Both the position numbers and the translations under genes were made by a program. From contig JAEILZ010000003.1 of assembly GCA_018873225.1 (NCBI GenBank), positions 3,162,001-3,226,000 of the forward strand: a stretch of 64,000 nucleotides of DNA, given 5' to 3'. The DNA comes from [Phialemoniopsis] sp. UDSM-2020. Lineage: Eukaryota > Ascomycota > Sordariomycetes > Thyridiales > Thyridiaceae. The notes under the pieces are model-generated. The model saw only the letters and a program-made list of their open reading frames with translations. It ran no database searches and was not told the origin of the DNA. Numbering within the stretch: position 1 is the first letter of the stretch; each line of letters opens with the position of its first letter. Positions 34,501-45,845 of the stretch are shown one piece after another.

Positions 34501-37500
34501 CGCCCCATTTCCAATACCGTCGACCGGCGGCAATGACGGCTACACAGTCCTGGATATCGGAAACCCGAGTCACTGGCCTCGCGACTCGGCCGGGCCAAGA
34601 CGCCTCAGAATTTTGTGAATGCCCTCTCTGTGAGGCGCGTTATCGCTCCCAACGCTTGCTCACATGCACTTGGTCACTCCTCTCAAGTCTGATGGCTGTG
34701 GACCAGGTCTGGTTCACGTACCTCAGAATGTAGAATACTTTGCCCTCTCGAAACACATCGTAAAAGGAAGCACTTGCACCAGGCTCACTGGGCCTGTCAC
34801 CAATAATCGTTCACTTATCGTAATGCCTCTCCTCCTCAGCTTGGACAGCATCGTCTTGGCAGCTGGTTCCGCACATCTTGAAATCTCCTAGGGAGTCGCG
34901 TCTATTGAGGTACGTGTCTCCGACTTGCCTCCGTGCTCCGAAATCTCCGCCGCCGTTTTGGAACTTTGAAGGTTCGAATGCTGGCGTTTCTCAGCCCAAG
35001 GCTCCGGCAACGGCCGTTTACTCAGCGTTTCGACAAACGAGATGGGGGCGACCCTTTCGTCGGCCATGGTCGGCCTAGCATCTCTCGAGATAAGAATTAT
35101 GGGGCCGCGGAGACTGGAAAAGACGGCCTTGTCCTGGACGAAGCCGACAGCCACAGTGTGGGCGTCGCGGCAGGTCCGTCGCCGCTGTCCAATGGCACAA
35201 TACCGCTTAGACAGAGAATTAGATGGACAAGGATTGGCCATGCATGCACCCCAAGCCACTAGCACAGGGACAGGAAAGACCGTCATGAGAGCCCAGAGTG
35301 CCCTGTCAGAAGGGTCACTGCGCTGTCCAACATTCGGCCGGCGACGGCATCTGTACTCCCGCTCGCTTGCGGCTTGCTTGCGCTTACATCTGAGTTCGTA
35401 CGCAAGCCTCGAGGGCCACCGGGCGTGATTGCTAGGCTCTGAAACTGTGCGACAAGCCTCCCTACAGTTACGCGCCCAGGCCGGCCTATACGACAGCCTC
35501 GGACAGGCCCATTCGTCTGCGTGAATTAAAATGCCTCTTCGCTTTTAACGTCTGGCGGCGAAATCTCGCGAGCGAGGCGACATTGAGATTGACCAGGGAG
35601 CCTTAGTCAGGACCGCTGCTGCCCCGGGGCACCTCGGCGCACCCTCGCTCTTCGCCCAAGTCGCAACTCCCGACGCCCACCACGCAGAGATCACGAAATG
35701 GATCCACGGCCTTGCTCTCTCTCGCCTGTTGGCAGCCCTGCCTTGTCAACCTTGACTCGCGTCGCAGAGATGCCTCGGTGGTGGAGTCGTGTATATCGTC
35801 ACTCTGTCCGAGTGCCGGGCGCATGAGGGTCAAATTTCCCCAATCTCCTCCCTGCAATCCCCATTTTCTCACGATGGTCTTTGCTGGTCCGGTACTGCAC
35901 GCCGTTTTGACCTCCAAAAGGTCCCCGTTTATATGTGGGTGTTTCCACTGGCTACGCTCAGTGACCGGGGCGCCCCAGGCACTTTCTCGGATATTACGTT
36001 TTGGACGCTCGCGTGTCTTTTTCGTTCCCTTGACCTTGACGCTTGTTCAAGTTGACCCTGGCCATCGCTGCTCGTCCCCGATTTAGCATCGGTAGCTTTT
36101 CCTCACTCCATCACGAAGGGGGGACCCATCGCACGCGCATTGAGGTGAGGGAATTAGCTAATCCTAGCCTCTAGCGCACTCTTGTCCAAGCCTTATCTCT
36201 CGTCCTTCGAGGAAATCCTTCCGCACCGACAAGCGCGAGGGCACACCAACCACGGCCAGAGAAGAGGGTACCGGCGCCGCGCACCTGCTAGATCGGGGCC
36301 GGACGTCGCGATGCGCCAGCCAGCCCGTCCCGGTCTATTCTGTCGCCAAGTGTCAATGGCCTCTTGGTGCTCTGTCACCGACTGCCGTGCCGGGTTAGGG
36401 CGCGCCTTGGTAGGACCAAAGTTGAGCCATTCGGGGAGCCAGTTACGGCACCATTTTACTCTCGCAGGACTCTAGCGGTCAGGTCTCTAGGTACCTACTC
36501 TTCCTGTCCATGCGTGGGGGTACTGACTGGCCTGTCCCTTGCACATGAAACAGCCCGATAGGTCTACGTGAAACAAACCAAACAAACACAATAGAGGGCC
36601 CGTTCGCAGGGCAGCCACATGGACTAACACAAGTTTATTGACAGGAGACTTTTGACATGGCAACAACAGACTTGCTCACCGATGTGCTTCTGAAGACCTC
36701 TTCTTTCTCCTGCTGGTGATCATTGTGCCTTTGGACGTAAAAGATGGGCTCGCAGAATGGCCCCTGTTCGCGTGGGACGAGTCGGTGAGCAAATCATTAC
36801 CTGATGCCCAAAATGACTCGGTCTGGGCACAAGTTCCCCTCAAGAGATGCCCTGTTCTGGACGCTCTTGGCCCAGTCTTGGTAGACCTGTCGAGAGCCTT
36901 GGCCTGGAGCCGGCGCCGGGCGCCTTTAGCACGGAACGCATTACCATTCGCCAAAGCTTGCGTGCGATTCGGGTGTGTTTTTGTGTCTGTTTCTTCAGCG
37001 AAAGGCGGTCTGATCTGATGGTACCTTCTTCTTCTTACTCATGACACATTCCAACCGCTGGGCGAGGACCCGCCATCATACAGCGGAGATCGCGTCACAC
37101 TCACTATCTTTACCAGAAGGGGGCTGGGATGTGTCAGTGAATACTTTCGTAATGTGTTAGTCTCCCGTATTCTCCGGCGGTGATCAGCGACGTCGTCGGC
37201 TGTTTGTTTCTGGCCTTCCGTCATGCGGCTCTTTGGAGCTGAGGGGGAGCTTCCCCAATCAGACGTGCATGAACTTGCACATGCATGAAGAAGAACCTCC
37301 CACCCTTTCCCCACCCTGGGCGTTCTCTTTCGTCAGATTCTGGTGGTTGAACGTTCTCTGTTTATTGTTTGCCGCCGGGTTCCTGGGCGTGGAATCTTTC
37401 TGGAATGAGATCTTGCATGAACTGGAACGAACGAGTTCCACAACACCACAACTCTAAATCCACATCTTTGGACCTGATGTCTGACCTTGGCCCAGTATCA

Positions 37501-38051
37501 ACTCAGCCACCGTGTGTTGATGATGATCCGTGTAAAGATTGTATGTACTCCTTCCTGAGTCGGCTGGGGGGGTTAAGTAGGTGTCAAAACCGTTGACGGT
37601 TTGGAACAGATATCTACCCGAAATCACTAATACATTGAGTGAGCCATAGACGCGTAGGTAGTGGGATATTCCTAGGTGACCAGTTAGGAATTGAGCTACT
37701 TTGAGAAGGCAAACTGTCAAATAATCTGTCACCCACTTGGGAGAGTAGGATTTCGAGAGTGCTGCTTCCTATTGATTTGGAATAAATTAGCAATATGACG
37801 ACAGTCATTCTCCAGTTATAAGGACAACGGCGTATTTGTATCTACATGTCGTATTGCAGATGACTTATCATCTTGAGTTGCTGAGACGCTGCAAGTTTGG
37901 CTTCTCGAGGCATGGTGTCTGCGTGGCCGCAGGGCTCATGTTCCGATACATGTGGTGACGGACGGGCGAAAGCCAAAATAAGAACGAGCACTTTGGAGAG
38001 AAGGATACGAAGTAAACCATAGCTACCCGGCAGTCTGGCCCTCGTGGTCAC
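34501..38051. other. Gene-free region, central part of the 8.5-kb gap
   Basis: Many overlapping short frames of 60-150 codons occur on both strands, as expected in GC-balanced non-coding DNA, and none reads like a protein. TAGGTACCTAC is at 36488-36498 and TAGGTAG words appear near 37650. No mobile element or RNA gene could be recognised. Confidence 0.45.
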
Positions 38052-39780
38052 CCTACCTGTGCCTGGGAGTAGTCGTTGTGCTCACGCCTAGCCTACCGCT
38101 CACTTCCGTGAGGTGGTTCGAGGGCGCAGCTAAATCCGTTCTTCCCACGGTTTGGTGATCCGGGCTAGCTAGTTAGATGCAAAGTCTTTTTGCATCTTGC
38201 GTTACCGTCGACGTTGTTTGGTTTGGGACACGCACCCGAGTCTCTCTGGGTGCTGCTGTTGGTCATCGTTCGGGTTGTCCTGTTTGACTTCATCATCAAT
38301 CCCACGGACGCACTATCTTGATTACAGACGTGTCCAGGCTACTTTGAGGTTCTTGAATATCGTGTAAGTAATACGGTTCGAAATAGTGAATATTTGCCGA
38401 CTTCGTGAGCTCCCCTGTTGGTTATGTTGCGTCTTAGGGGTTGCCGGGAGGCGTGACGATCGACTGCTTGGTGCACAACACATACTCTATTTGAAGAGAA
38501 CAAGTGATAATTGCATGAATATGGTCAAGTAAGTGTTATTTATGATGGGGAAAGGTTTCACGCTGCGCAGTCATTTCTGCGGCATGAAAACTTCAATATC
38601 ATTATTTGACAACATTTCCACAATGTACTCAAATAATATGATAGACTTAAATATCAAAACGACAATCAAAGCAACATTAAGCATCACAATATAGAAGCTA
38701 CAAATATTCATACAAGTAAATCCAGGCCAATCCTACTTTCGACTTTCATTTTCATTTCCTCCTTTCCACTTCCATATATACATATATTGAGAGAACATTC
38801 ATCTCATGGCCATGCCCGACCGCTATGACTACTAGCCTTGATCGAGGCTTTTCACGACGACATATATATCGACACGGCAAATTTAAACAGTATATAAATC
38901 CGTAGTCAGATAACATGAACCTAGATGCAAATAGAGTTACGTCTATCAGATTCCGGGGGTAGCAATCTCACTGCATGCTGCCGCAGCATGACACGATCTC
39001 TGTCCAAGCCAGCAAGCAACGCATTGAAGGACAAGGAACTGGGCATCCCTCAAAATTATTCACCGTGAGCTCAATATGGCTCGAATGTAGTATCACATGG
39101 CCGCTTAGACTACGGACGATGACTCGGAGAATGTTGACATAGTGCTGACTAGAAAATGCCAGATAAGTCCCGACAACTGTGACTTTTCATCTCAGACGGA
39201 CTTTCGAGACACCCCTTTTTTGTACTAGATGCTGATGAGACACGTAGAGCAATGTGGTACTGCTTGAGAGATTTAGAGGTGAAGGCTGATGTCATCGTAC
39301 CAGTGCTGGATCAACTCCTGATACTCCCGGCTCTCTTCAGACAGCCGGGGAGAACCCATTCACTCCGGATACAACACGAGTACTGGCATCGGGGAATAGA
39401 AGAACAGCGAGACAAGTGCATATGATAGATAAAACATGATTTCTATAACTCTTTGGTTGTTTTTTTAGATAGCGCATGCGAAAGTGCGTACGCAGGTATA
39501 CTGTGCCGTTGTCTCATGCGTGCTTTTTCACACAGCAAGAGATGGCTATACAGATATGGATTAAAAACATGATAATCAAATACTCTTGGTAGGGGAAAAC
39601 AACGACTCGCAAGGTCTTCACCAGATCACCTTTTCTAGATAAGAACCCTGACCCTATTTCCTCTCGTTGTCGGTAAGCGTGTGTGTATGTCAAAGAATCC
39701 CGAATACAAATCCAGTTCCCCGGTGTTGAAAACTACAGGAACGAAACCCACACAAGCTTCCCAAACCTAAACGCCGCCGC
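38052..39780. other. ORF-poor, AT-enriched stretch downstream of the citrate carrier gene
   Basis: Between about 38052 and 39690 no frame of 60 codons is open on either strand. The sequence is visibly richer in A and T than its surroundings, especially 38590-38900 with TATATA words near 38775 and 38865. The last hundred or so bases belong to the 3' region of the carrier gene. I see no repeat family or structured RNA. Confidence 0.5.
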
Positions 39781-40986
39781 TTAATGCTTTGCAGTGACCG
39801 TCTCGCCGGTGAGGCGCTCGACGTAGGTCTTGGCCCTATAGTTGAAGCACGCGCATTAGCAAGGATGGTCCAATTTCTGGAGTGTCGCAGACAAGACTTA
39901 CATATCGCCCATAGCGACCATGCAGATCGTCTGCCAGATACCGAGACCGATACGCGGGACGACGCCGCGGTACAGACCGCGAACGCCGTTGGTCTCGTAG
40001 ATGTACTTGAAGGTGTTGCCAACCGTCATCTTCTTGGGGCGGTTGGGGTCGTCCTTCTTGCTCTGCATCTCGACGCGGATGACCTCGATGGGCTGGTTCC
40101 AGGCGCTCAGGCCTCCACCGAGGGCGCTGGCGAGGATCTTCTCGGCGGCGCTGAGCTTCTCGCCGTGCTCCTTCTTGGTCACGTTGCGGATGCCCTGCTC
40201 GGCAAGACGGCTGAGACCGAATCGCGAACCCCAGTTGGTCATCTGGCGAATGGCGACGGCGTTGACGCCCTTGTTGATGCCGCGGATACCCTCGCGGCGG
40301 TAGATGTCCATGAAGGTGGCCCAGGTGCCGGGGGCGGCCTGGCCCGAGGCGGTCATCTTGTGCTTGGTGATCTCGACCGTCTTCATGCAGGTACAGAAGC
40401 CCATAGTGGCGTAGGCCTGAGCGACACCACCAGTCACACCGCCTAAGATACCACCACCGAACTCGGAGGCGCCAGCGGCGCGAGCATAGTACTCGGCCTC
40501 GGAGGCGACGAACAGGAGGACGGCGCCCTTGGTAGAGGCCTCAATCCAGGCCCACGGGATAAGACCCTGGTAGACTGCACAGGAGGGAAGGATCGCATAT
40601 CAGTAAAGGGACTCCTCAGGGCAGAACATTGGGCAGACAAGCACGCAAGCAACTCAGTGACCAAGAGCCCATTCGAAGTACATCGGAGAGTGAAGCTCCG
40701 GATAGCATGAGAGTGGGCCCCGGGGCGGGTGATGACGGGCAGGAACAGGTAGCTACTCACATCCAAGGACACCGCCTCGGTTCCAAACACGGCCCAAAGC
40801 AGTACCGAAGCCGTCGCCACGGTGGGCGGCCATGGTGGTCTTGACGACCTCGAGAGGCTGGCCGAGGGTGGTGACCTCGAACATGTTGAGGCCGGCGCCG
40901 AGCAGTAGGTTGGAGAACTTGATGGGCTTCTTCTCCAGCGTCTTCTCCGGCACGGGGGCCGGCGCACCGGTGACGACGGCGGACAT
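39781..40986 (-). CDS. YHM2: Mitochondrial citrate/oxoglutarate carrier, Yhm2-like
   Basis: An inner-membrane carrier exchanging citrate for 2-oxoglutarate; in yeast Yhm2 supports a citrate-oxoglutarate NADPH shuttle and was also linked to mtDNA maintenance. Exons 40986-40761, 40574-39902 and 39835-39781 give 317 residues (yeast Yhm2 is 314). Three carrier repeats are visible: QPLEVVKTTMAAH in repeat 1, GFCTCMKTVEITKHKM in repeat 2 where the usual proline is absent as in other Yhm2 proteins, and QPIEVIRVEMQSKK in repeat 3. The segments [20 protein letters not shown] and NKGVNAVAIRQMTNWGSRFG are typical of Yhm2. The next gene upstream on the same strand is citrate synthase. Confidence 0.93.
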
Positions 40987-42420
40987 GGCTTATGTGGGCG
41001 TGGAAGTAGGGGGCCTGACCAAGGCAAGAGGGTGCTTCGTCGCGGATGGGTTTTTGGTGGAAAGGGATGAACGTTGGCTTATCTCGAGCTGGAGAAGGGG
41101 AAGTAGATTGTTAGTCCTGAAAGGATAGATGGCACGGATTGTTATAGGAAAAGGAGAAGAGATTCAAGGAGATTGACTCACAGACGAGAAAAAACGGTTG
41201 TATCGAAACTTTTGGGGATGGATGCGATTGCGTCAATGGGGGTTGGTGGACAAGGTCGCAGATGGAGCTTTTTGTTCTCTTTCTTTTGAGGGAGCTAAGC
41301 CGAAATAATGGATGGGGGATGAGGGGGAGACGAGTTGGAGAGAAGCTGTTGGTCAGGCTAGCACGTGTTAAGCCGGCTCAAGCGCTGGGCGACACTGAGG
41401 ATGAGTCCTCCAGGGCTCGTAATTACTGGAGGAGCTCACCTAAGACCGCGCTGCGCCTTGGAAAGCTGATCCTCTAGTGTGGGCCAAGCAAGTCAAGGCT
41501 ATCCGACTACGGTAAGACTCGGCGTCGATTCAAGTTTGCTCTCTGAGCTTCACTTGCTGTGCCAGAAGCAGTACCTCTTACCGACGAAGGCTATGGGGCC
41601 ATGGGTTTGTTCCTTTGTTCTCAAGGATGTAGGTAGGTACGGCGTACTATCAATTGAATCACTCATCCACCTCGGAATCCGATGGCCACTACGAGTACAC
41701 ATACACGCAAACACGGAAATAAATAATCTGACATGCAGTGACACCTCCTTTCGAGCATTGCCTGCACCAACGGGGTCCGAAGAGACAAGAGTGACAGTTC
41801 ACAACAATTGGATTGACACAGATAGCAACGGCGCCTCGAAGCGCCCCTAGCGGCCCCTGGGGTTCAACCTTCCGGGGCGTTGTTGTGTCTGGTCTCAACA
41901 TGTGTCAAGAGCTCGGCCCGCTTGCGACTCAACCATTGGGCGCTTCGGCTCAACGCAAACAGCTTGTGTGGATCCCTTCTCGGGTCATTTTTGCGATACC
42001 TGCCGACGACGACTACGTACAAATACTTGTGCGAACGGACCATGTTTGGGGTAAGTCCAGTAACAGCAGCACCATCATATCGAGACATACGTGATTTGAT
42101 CTGTTTCACGCGCCGTGATTTAATGCGAGGCTACGATCCAGTCTCAGGTGCTATCACTTCATTCGTGACCAAAAGGACCAATCAAGAGTCCGAGTGGTTT
42201 CTAGACCATTAAAACGAGGTATATTCATGACATGCTCCGAATGTCCCTATGCGATAGTATTGTACAAGCCTCATGGACGGGTATCGAATATTTTGTTGCA
42301 CACCCATCCCGACCGTGAACAACACCCATGTGATCCGGTCCCTTCTATGCGAAAGACCAGCTTTTCCATTCCTCCCTTCTGAATTCTAGTACAGAGCTAG
42401 AAAAGGCCTCGCGAAGCCAT
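40987..42420. other. Gap between the carrier gene and citrate synthase
   Basis: A head-to-tail gap of 1.4 kb. The left end holds the carrier promoter and leader, pyrimidine-rich on the minus strand; the right end holds the citrate synthase 3' region. TAGGTAGGTAC lies at 41630-41640. CAATTG occurs at 41653 and about 41808. No separate gene is supported. Confidence 0.5.
41089..41181 (-). promoter_or_regulatory. Possible 5' UTR intron of the carrier gene
   Basis: On the minus strand a GTGAGT donor at 41181, an ACTAAC branch-like site and a CTCCAG acceptor ending at 41089 define a 93-nt intron about 100 bases upstream of the ATG. An alternative acceptor (TTTCAG) lies just before the ACTAAC. It is a prediction from splice words only. 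Confidence 0.4.
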
Positions 42421-44230
42421 TTACAGCTTCTTGCAGATCTCGATCCACTTCTCGGTGGAGAACGACTTGGGCCTGGTTGTTAAAAGACGCGTTAGTGACT
42501 ATGCTCTTGTGCTGATCAGGGTCCTCTGCAATCATATGCAGCATTCGCAACTCACCTCTCAATGGGAGCACCGACGGCGCGGTCAATGATGAGCTGGGGA
42601 AGGACACCAATGGCACGCGAGACACCGAAGAGGACAGTGTAGTAGCTGGCCTCGGTCAGGCCGTAGTACTGCAGGAGGACACCAGAGTGGGCGTCAACGT
42701 TGGGGTACGGGTTCTTGGTCTTGCCGTGCTCGGTCAGAACGCCAGGGGCGATCTTGTAGACCTGGCTAACCAGCTTGAACATGGGGTCCTCGGGCATTTT
42801 CTCTGTTTGCGATTGTTAGTATTTGATGTTCTGGCACACATGCAGAAGGGACAATGGGGACAAATGACGTACCCTCAGCGAACTTGCGCTGGGCCATGTA
42901 GCGGGGGTCAGTCTTGCGGAGGACGGCGTGGCCGTAGCCGGGAACGACACGGCCGGCGTTGAGGGTGGACCAGAGGTAGTTCTTGATGCTCTCGTCGCTC
43001 AGGTCGTCACCGATCGACTTCTTCATCTCGGTAAGCCAGTTCAGGACCTCCTGGTTGGCAAGACCGTGCAGGGGACCGGCCAGACCGTTGAGACCAGCGG
43101 CCAGGGACAGGAAGGGCGAGGAGAGAGCGCTGCCGACCAGGTGGGTGGTGTGAGCGCTGACGTTGCCACCCTCGTGGTCGGTGTGGATGGTCAGGTAGAG
43201 ACGCATGAGCTCAATGAAGTCAGCGTTCTCGCCGAAGCCGAGCTGGTTGGCGAAGTTGAACGAGTAATCCTTGTCCTTCTGGATAGCAGCAACCTTGCCG
43301 CCCTTGAAGACGTTCTGGTAGATGCGCGAAGCAATGTTGGGCAGCTTGGCGATCAGGTCCATCGAGTCCTCAAAGGTGTAGCCCCAGTACTCCTTCTTGT
43401 TGATGCCCTTGGCGTAGGCCTTGGCGAAGGAGGACTCGTGCTCGAGAGCAGTCACGGCCAGGGAGAACTGAGCCATGGGGTGCAGGTCGTTGGGGCAGCG
43501 GTCAATCAGCTCCTCGATGAACTTGGGGATGTCGGAGCGGGCAGCCCACTCGGCAGAGAGGGCGCGGACCTGCTGCTCGGTGGGGACCTCGCCAGTCAGG
43601 AGAAGCCAGAAGAGACCTGCGCCAGTGTGTTAGCAAGTGATCTTGGGGCTCTTCATGGAATGCGCCTGGACATGGTTTTGTTCTTACCCTCGGGAAGGGG
43701 CTCCTTGCCACCGGGGGCCGTGGGGAGAAGCTCCTGGCACTCGGGGATGGTCTTGCCACGGAAGCGGATACCCTCCTCGGAGTCGAGGACGGAACCCTCC
43801 CAGACGAGGGCCTTGATGCCACGGGCACCACCATAGACCTGGTCGAGGGTGACCTTGTCAACGACCTTGGAGCCGTGCTCCCTATAAGAAGAAAACAAGA
43901 ATTGATTAGCTATAGCTCGGATACAAGCGGAGGTGGGAAAGTAAATATGCGCACTTTCGGAGGGCCTTGATCTCCTCGATCTTCTCGGGGAGGAGCTCGG
44001 CGAAGCGCTCCTTGAGGGTCTGTGAAGCAACAGTGTTAGCCTTCTATTGCATGTGCATCCGATGGAGAGCCAATGCGCGCGGCATTGGCTGGATATGGGG
44101 CAAGAAAGCTTACCTGAGTCTTTGCCGAGTAGCAGCGGGCAGCGCTGAAGGCAGTGTTGCGAGCAGCGAAGCCAGGAGCCCTGAGAGAAGATCTCAGGGC
44201 AGAGGAGCTAAGGCGCATTGCCGAGGCCAT
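42421..44230 (-). CDS. Citrate synthase, mitochondrial
   Basis: Condenses acetyl-CoA and oxaloacetate to citrate at the start of the TCA cycle. Six exons, 44230-44114, 44019-43955, 43881-43688, 43616-42873, 42802-42556 and 42472-42421, give 472 residues with all phases in agreement. Residues 1 to about 35 form an Arg/Ser/Ala-rich mitochondrial presequence ([19 protein letters not shown]) ending near ARCYS. Active-site segments are clear: [54 protein letters not shown] with its catalytic His, and [10 protein letters not shown] with its catalytic Asp. The second intron has a less common GTGCGC donor. The protein ends in KKL, a weak resemblance to a peroxisomal signal. Methylcitrate synthase is a close relative, but the sequence fits the main citrate synthase better. 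Confidence 0.95.
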
Positions 44231-45845
44231 TGTGTATCTGGGGGAGGGAAGTATTGGGATGGGGAAACTGACAATGCACAATGAGGCTATTCGGAGAAAG
44301 TGAAGAGGGAGGAGAGTTTTATGAAGTAATGATGGGTCGAAAAAAGCGCAGGTCAAGTGCTTTAGGTGGTGGAGGAAAAATAAGTTGAGCCTGGCAAAAG
44401 CTCGGGACAGTCCCGGCCTTCCCTGCACGTAGCAACTAACGGGCGACCGGCTTTGCCTCACTCAGCTCAAAAATTCCAGCGCCATCATTCAATGTCCGAG
44501 CCGGGCGGTGGGGAATTTTAAGGGGGAATATCAAGTACCCGCCGGCTGTCTCTGTGCTACAGGTGTACTACCACGAGTGCCTCGGTTCACTTGTCAGATG
44601 CTGCTACAGCGGTGCAGTGCTTATCTGATACCAAAGTACATGCCTAAGATGCCAGTACGAGGCCGGCTACAATCCGGCATGACCTTCCCAAGTCCTCCAA
44701 CACACACCACCACACTAACCAATGCGCCAAGGGAGGCAGACCCTTGTGCTTGTGTGTGAGCTCCTCCAAAAAGTTGACGTCAATATGAAGATTTTGGGGG
44801 AGCTGTCACAGATGTTGAATGCGCCCGAGGTTGCACTCATAGCGCATTATCTTCCAAGGGACCGCTCAGACATGCCAGCTAGATGTGTGAAATATCCTGA
44901 TGAGTGCACAAGATCCTCTGTATAATAATGCAACTGCGCTGCAACAATTTCATGGTCTATGATCAAATGTAGCCTTTTCAACAGCCCCGTCCAAACAAAA
45001 TTTGAATGGATCCAAACTCAACCGGTGTCGCCCTGGTTTTTGGAGGACAGGTCTCCTTCCCGCCGCTGTCGGATAAGCAACTCACCAACTGTAAATCTGA
45101 CTAAGCCCCTAAGGAACCAGGCCAGAGGGGCCTGAGGCCAACAGAGTGAGCAGCCAAGCACAGGCATTGTTTGGGTGTCTAATTTGGGTCTCACCCTTTT
45201 TGCACGTGAGACAAACACTCTCTCTGTGCCTCCTCTGCCTCCCCCATTTATTAGCGCCTGCCCAGGGTCGACACGTCTTCTTCCATCCATCACCCCCTCT
45301 CTTTTTCCACCCTCGTCGCATTCGCTTCACTTTCACATTCAAATCGCACCCCTTTCTCCATTCACCAGTCACCAACTCTCATCACATTCCATCAGATAAA
45401 AGTGATTTTTCCTGTAGGCCTGGCTTCACTTCAAAGCTCACCTTGACCTCGACAAACTAGCACCCCGCGCTGGCTCGTAACAGGACGTATTCTCTGCTGG
45501 AAAATCCTGCCACCCTGGGTGGCGTTTCTGCCTACATGCTATAAACTCTGCAGTCCAATCTTCCACAGCCGTCAACGCAACAACATTGACCACAAAAGTT
45601 CACTGTAGGGCCTGTAGACCCTAGATCGTTGCCGCGATTCTCAGAATCTTCCTTTGCCCTTCTTTTCCTGAGGACTGGAAGAGACGTACCTACATTAGCG
45701 CGTGACCTCGTTGGAATAATCTGACCTCGAGAGCTCGAGAGGTCTGGGTCTTTCATTGCGCGCGCCTTGTACTATTCCCAACAGGCGCCTCCTCTGCACA
45801 CCGACCTTGGCCGCGGCCTTGTTTGCCTCTTTTCAAGAAGCAGAC
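44231..45845. other. Divergent gap, citrate synthase to Nrd1-like gene
   Basis: A 1.6-kb divergent promoter region. On the citrate synthase side it is pyrimidine-rich on the minus strand (about 44236-44325). On the other side, 45211-45375 is pyrimidine-rich on the plus strand and probably marks the Nrd1-like transcription start, implying a leader of several hundred bases. The short frames present are not supported as genes. Confidence 0.5.
45211..45375 (+). promoter_or_regulatory. Pyrimidine-rich tract upstream of the Nrd1-like gene
   Basis: Runs such as CTCTCTCTGTGCCTCCTC and CACCCCCTCTCTTTTTCCAC on the plus strand, 470-630 bases before the ATG. Typical of fungal core-promoter regions; the leader may also be spliced, which cannot be decided here. 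Confidence 0.45.

Noticed and set aside
42928..43836. Plus-strand frame of 302 codons opposite citrate synthase
   Set aside because: It runs across citrate synthase exons and an intron with no protein-like segments.
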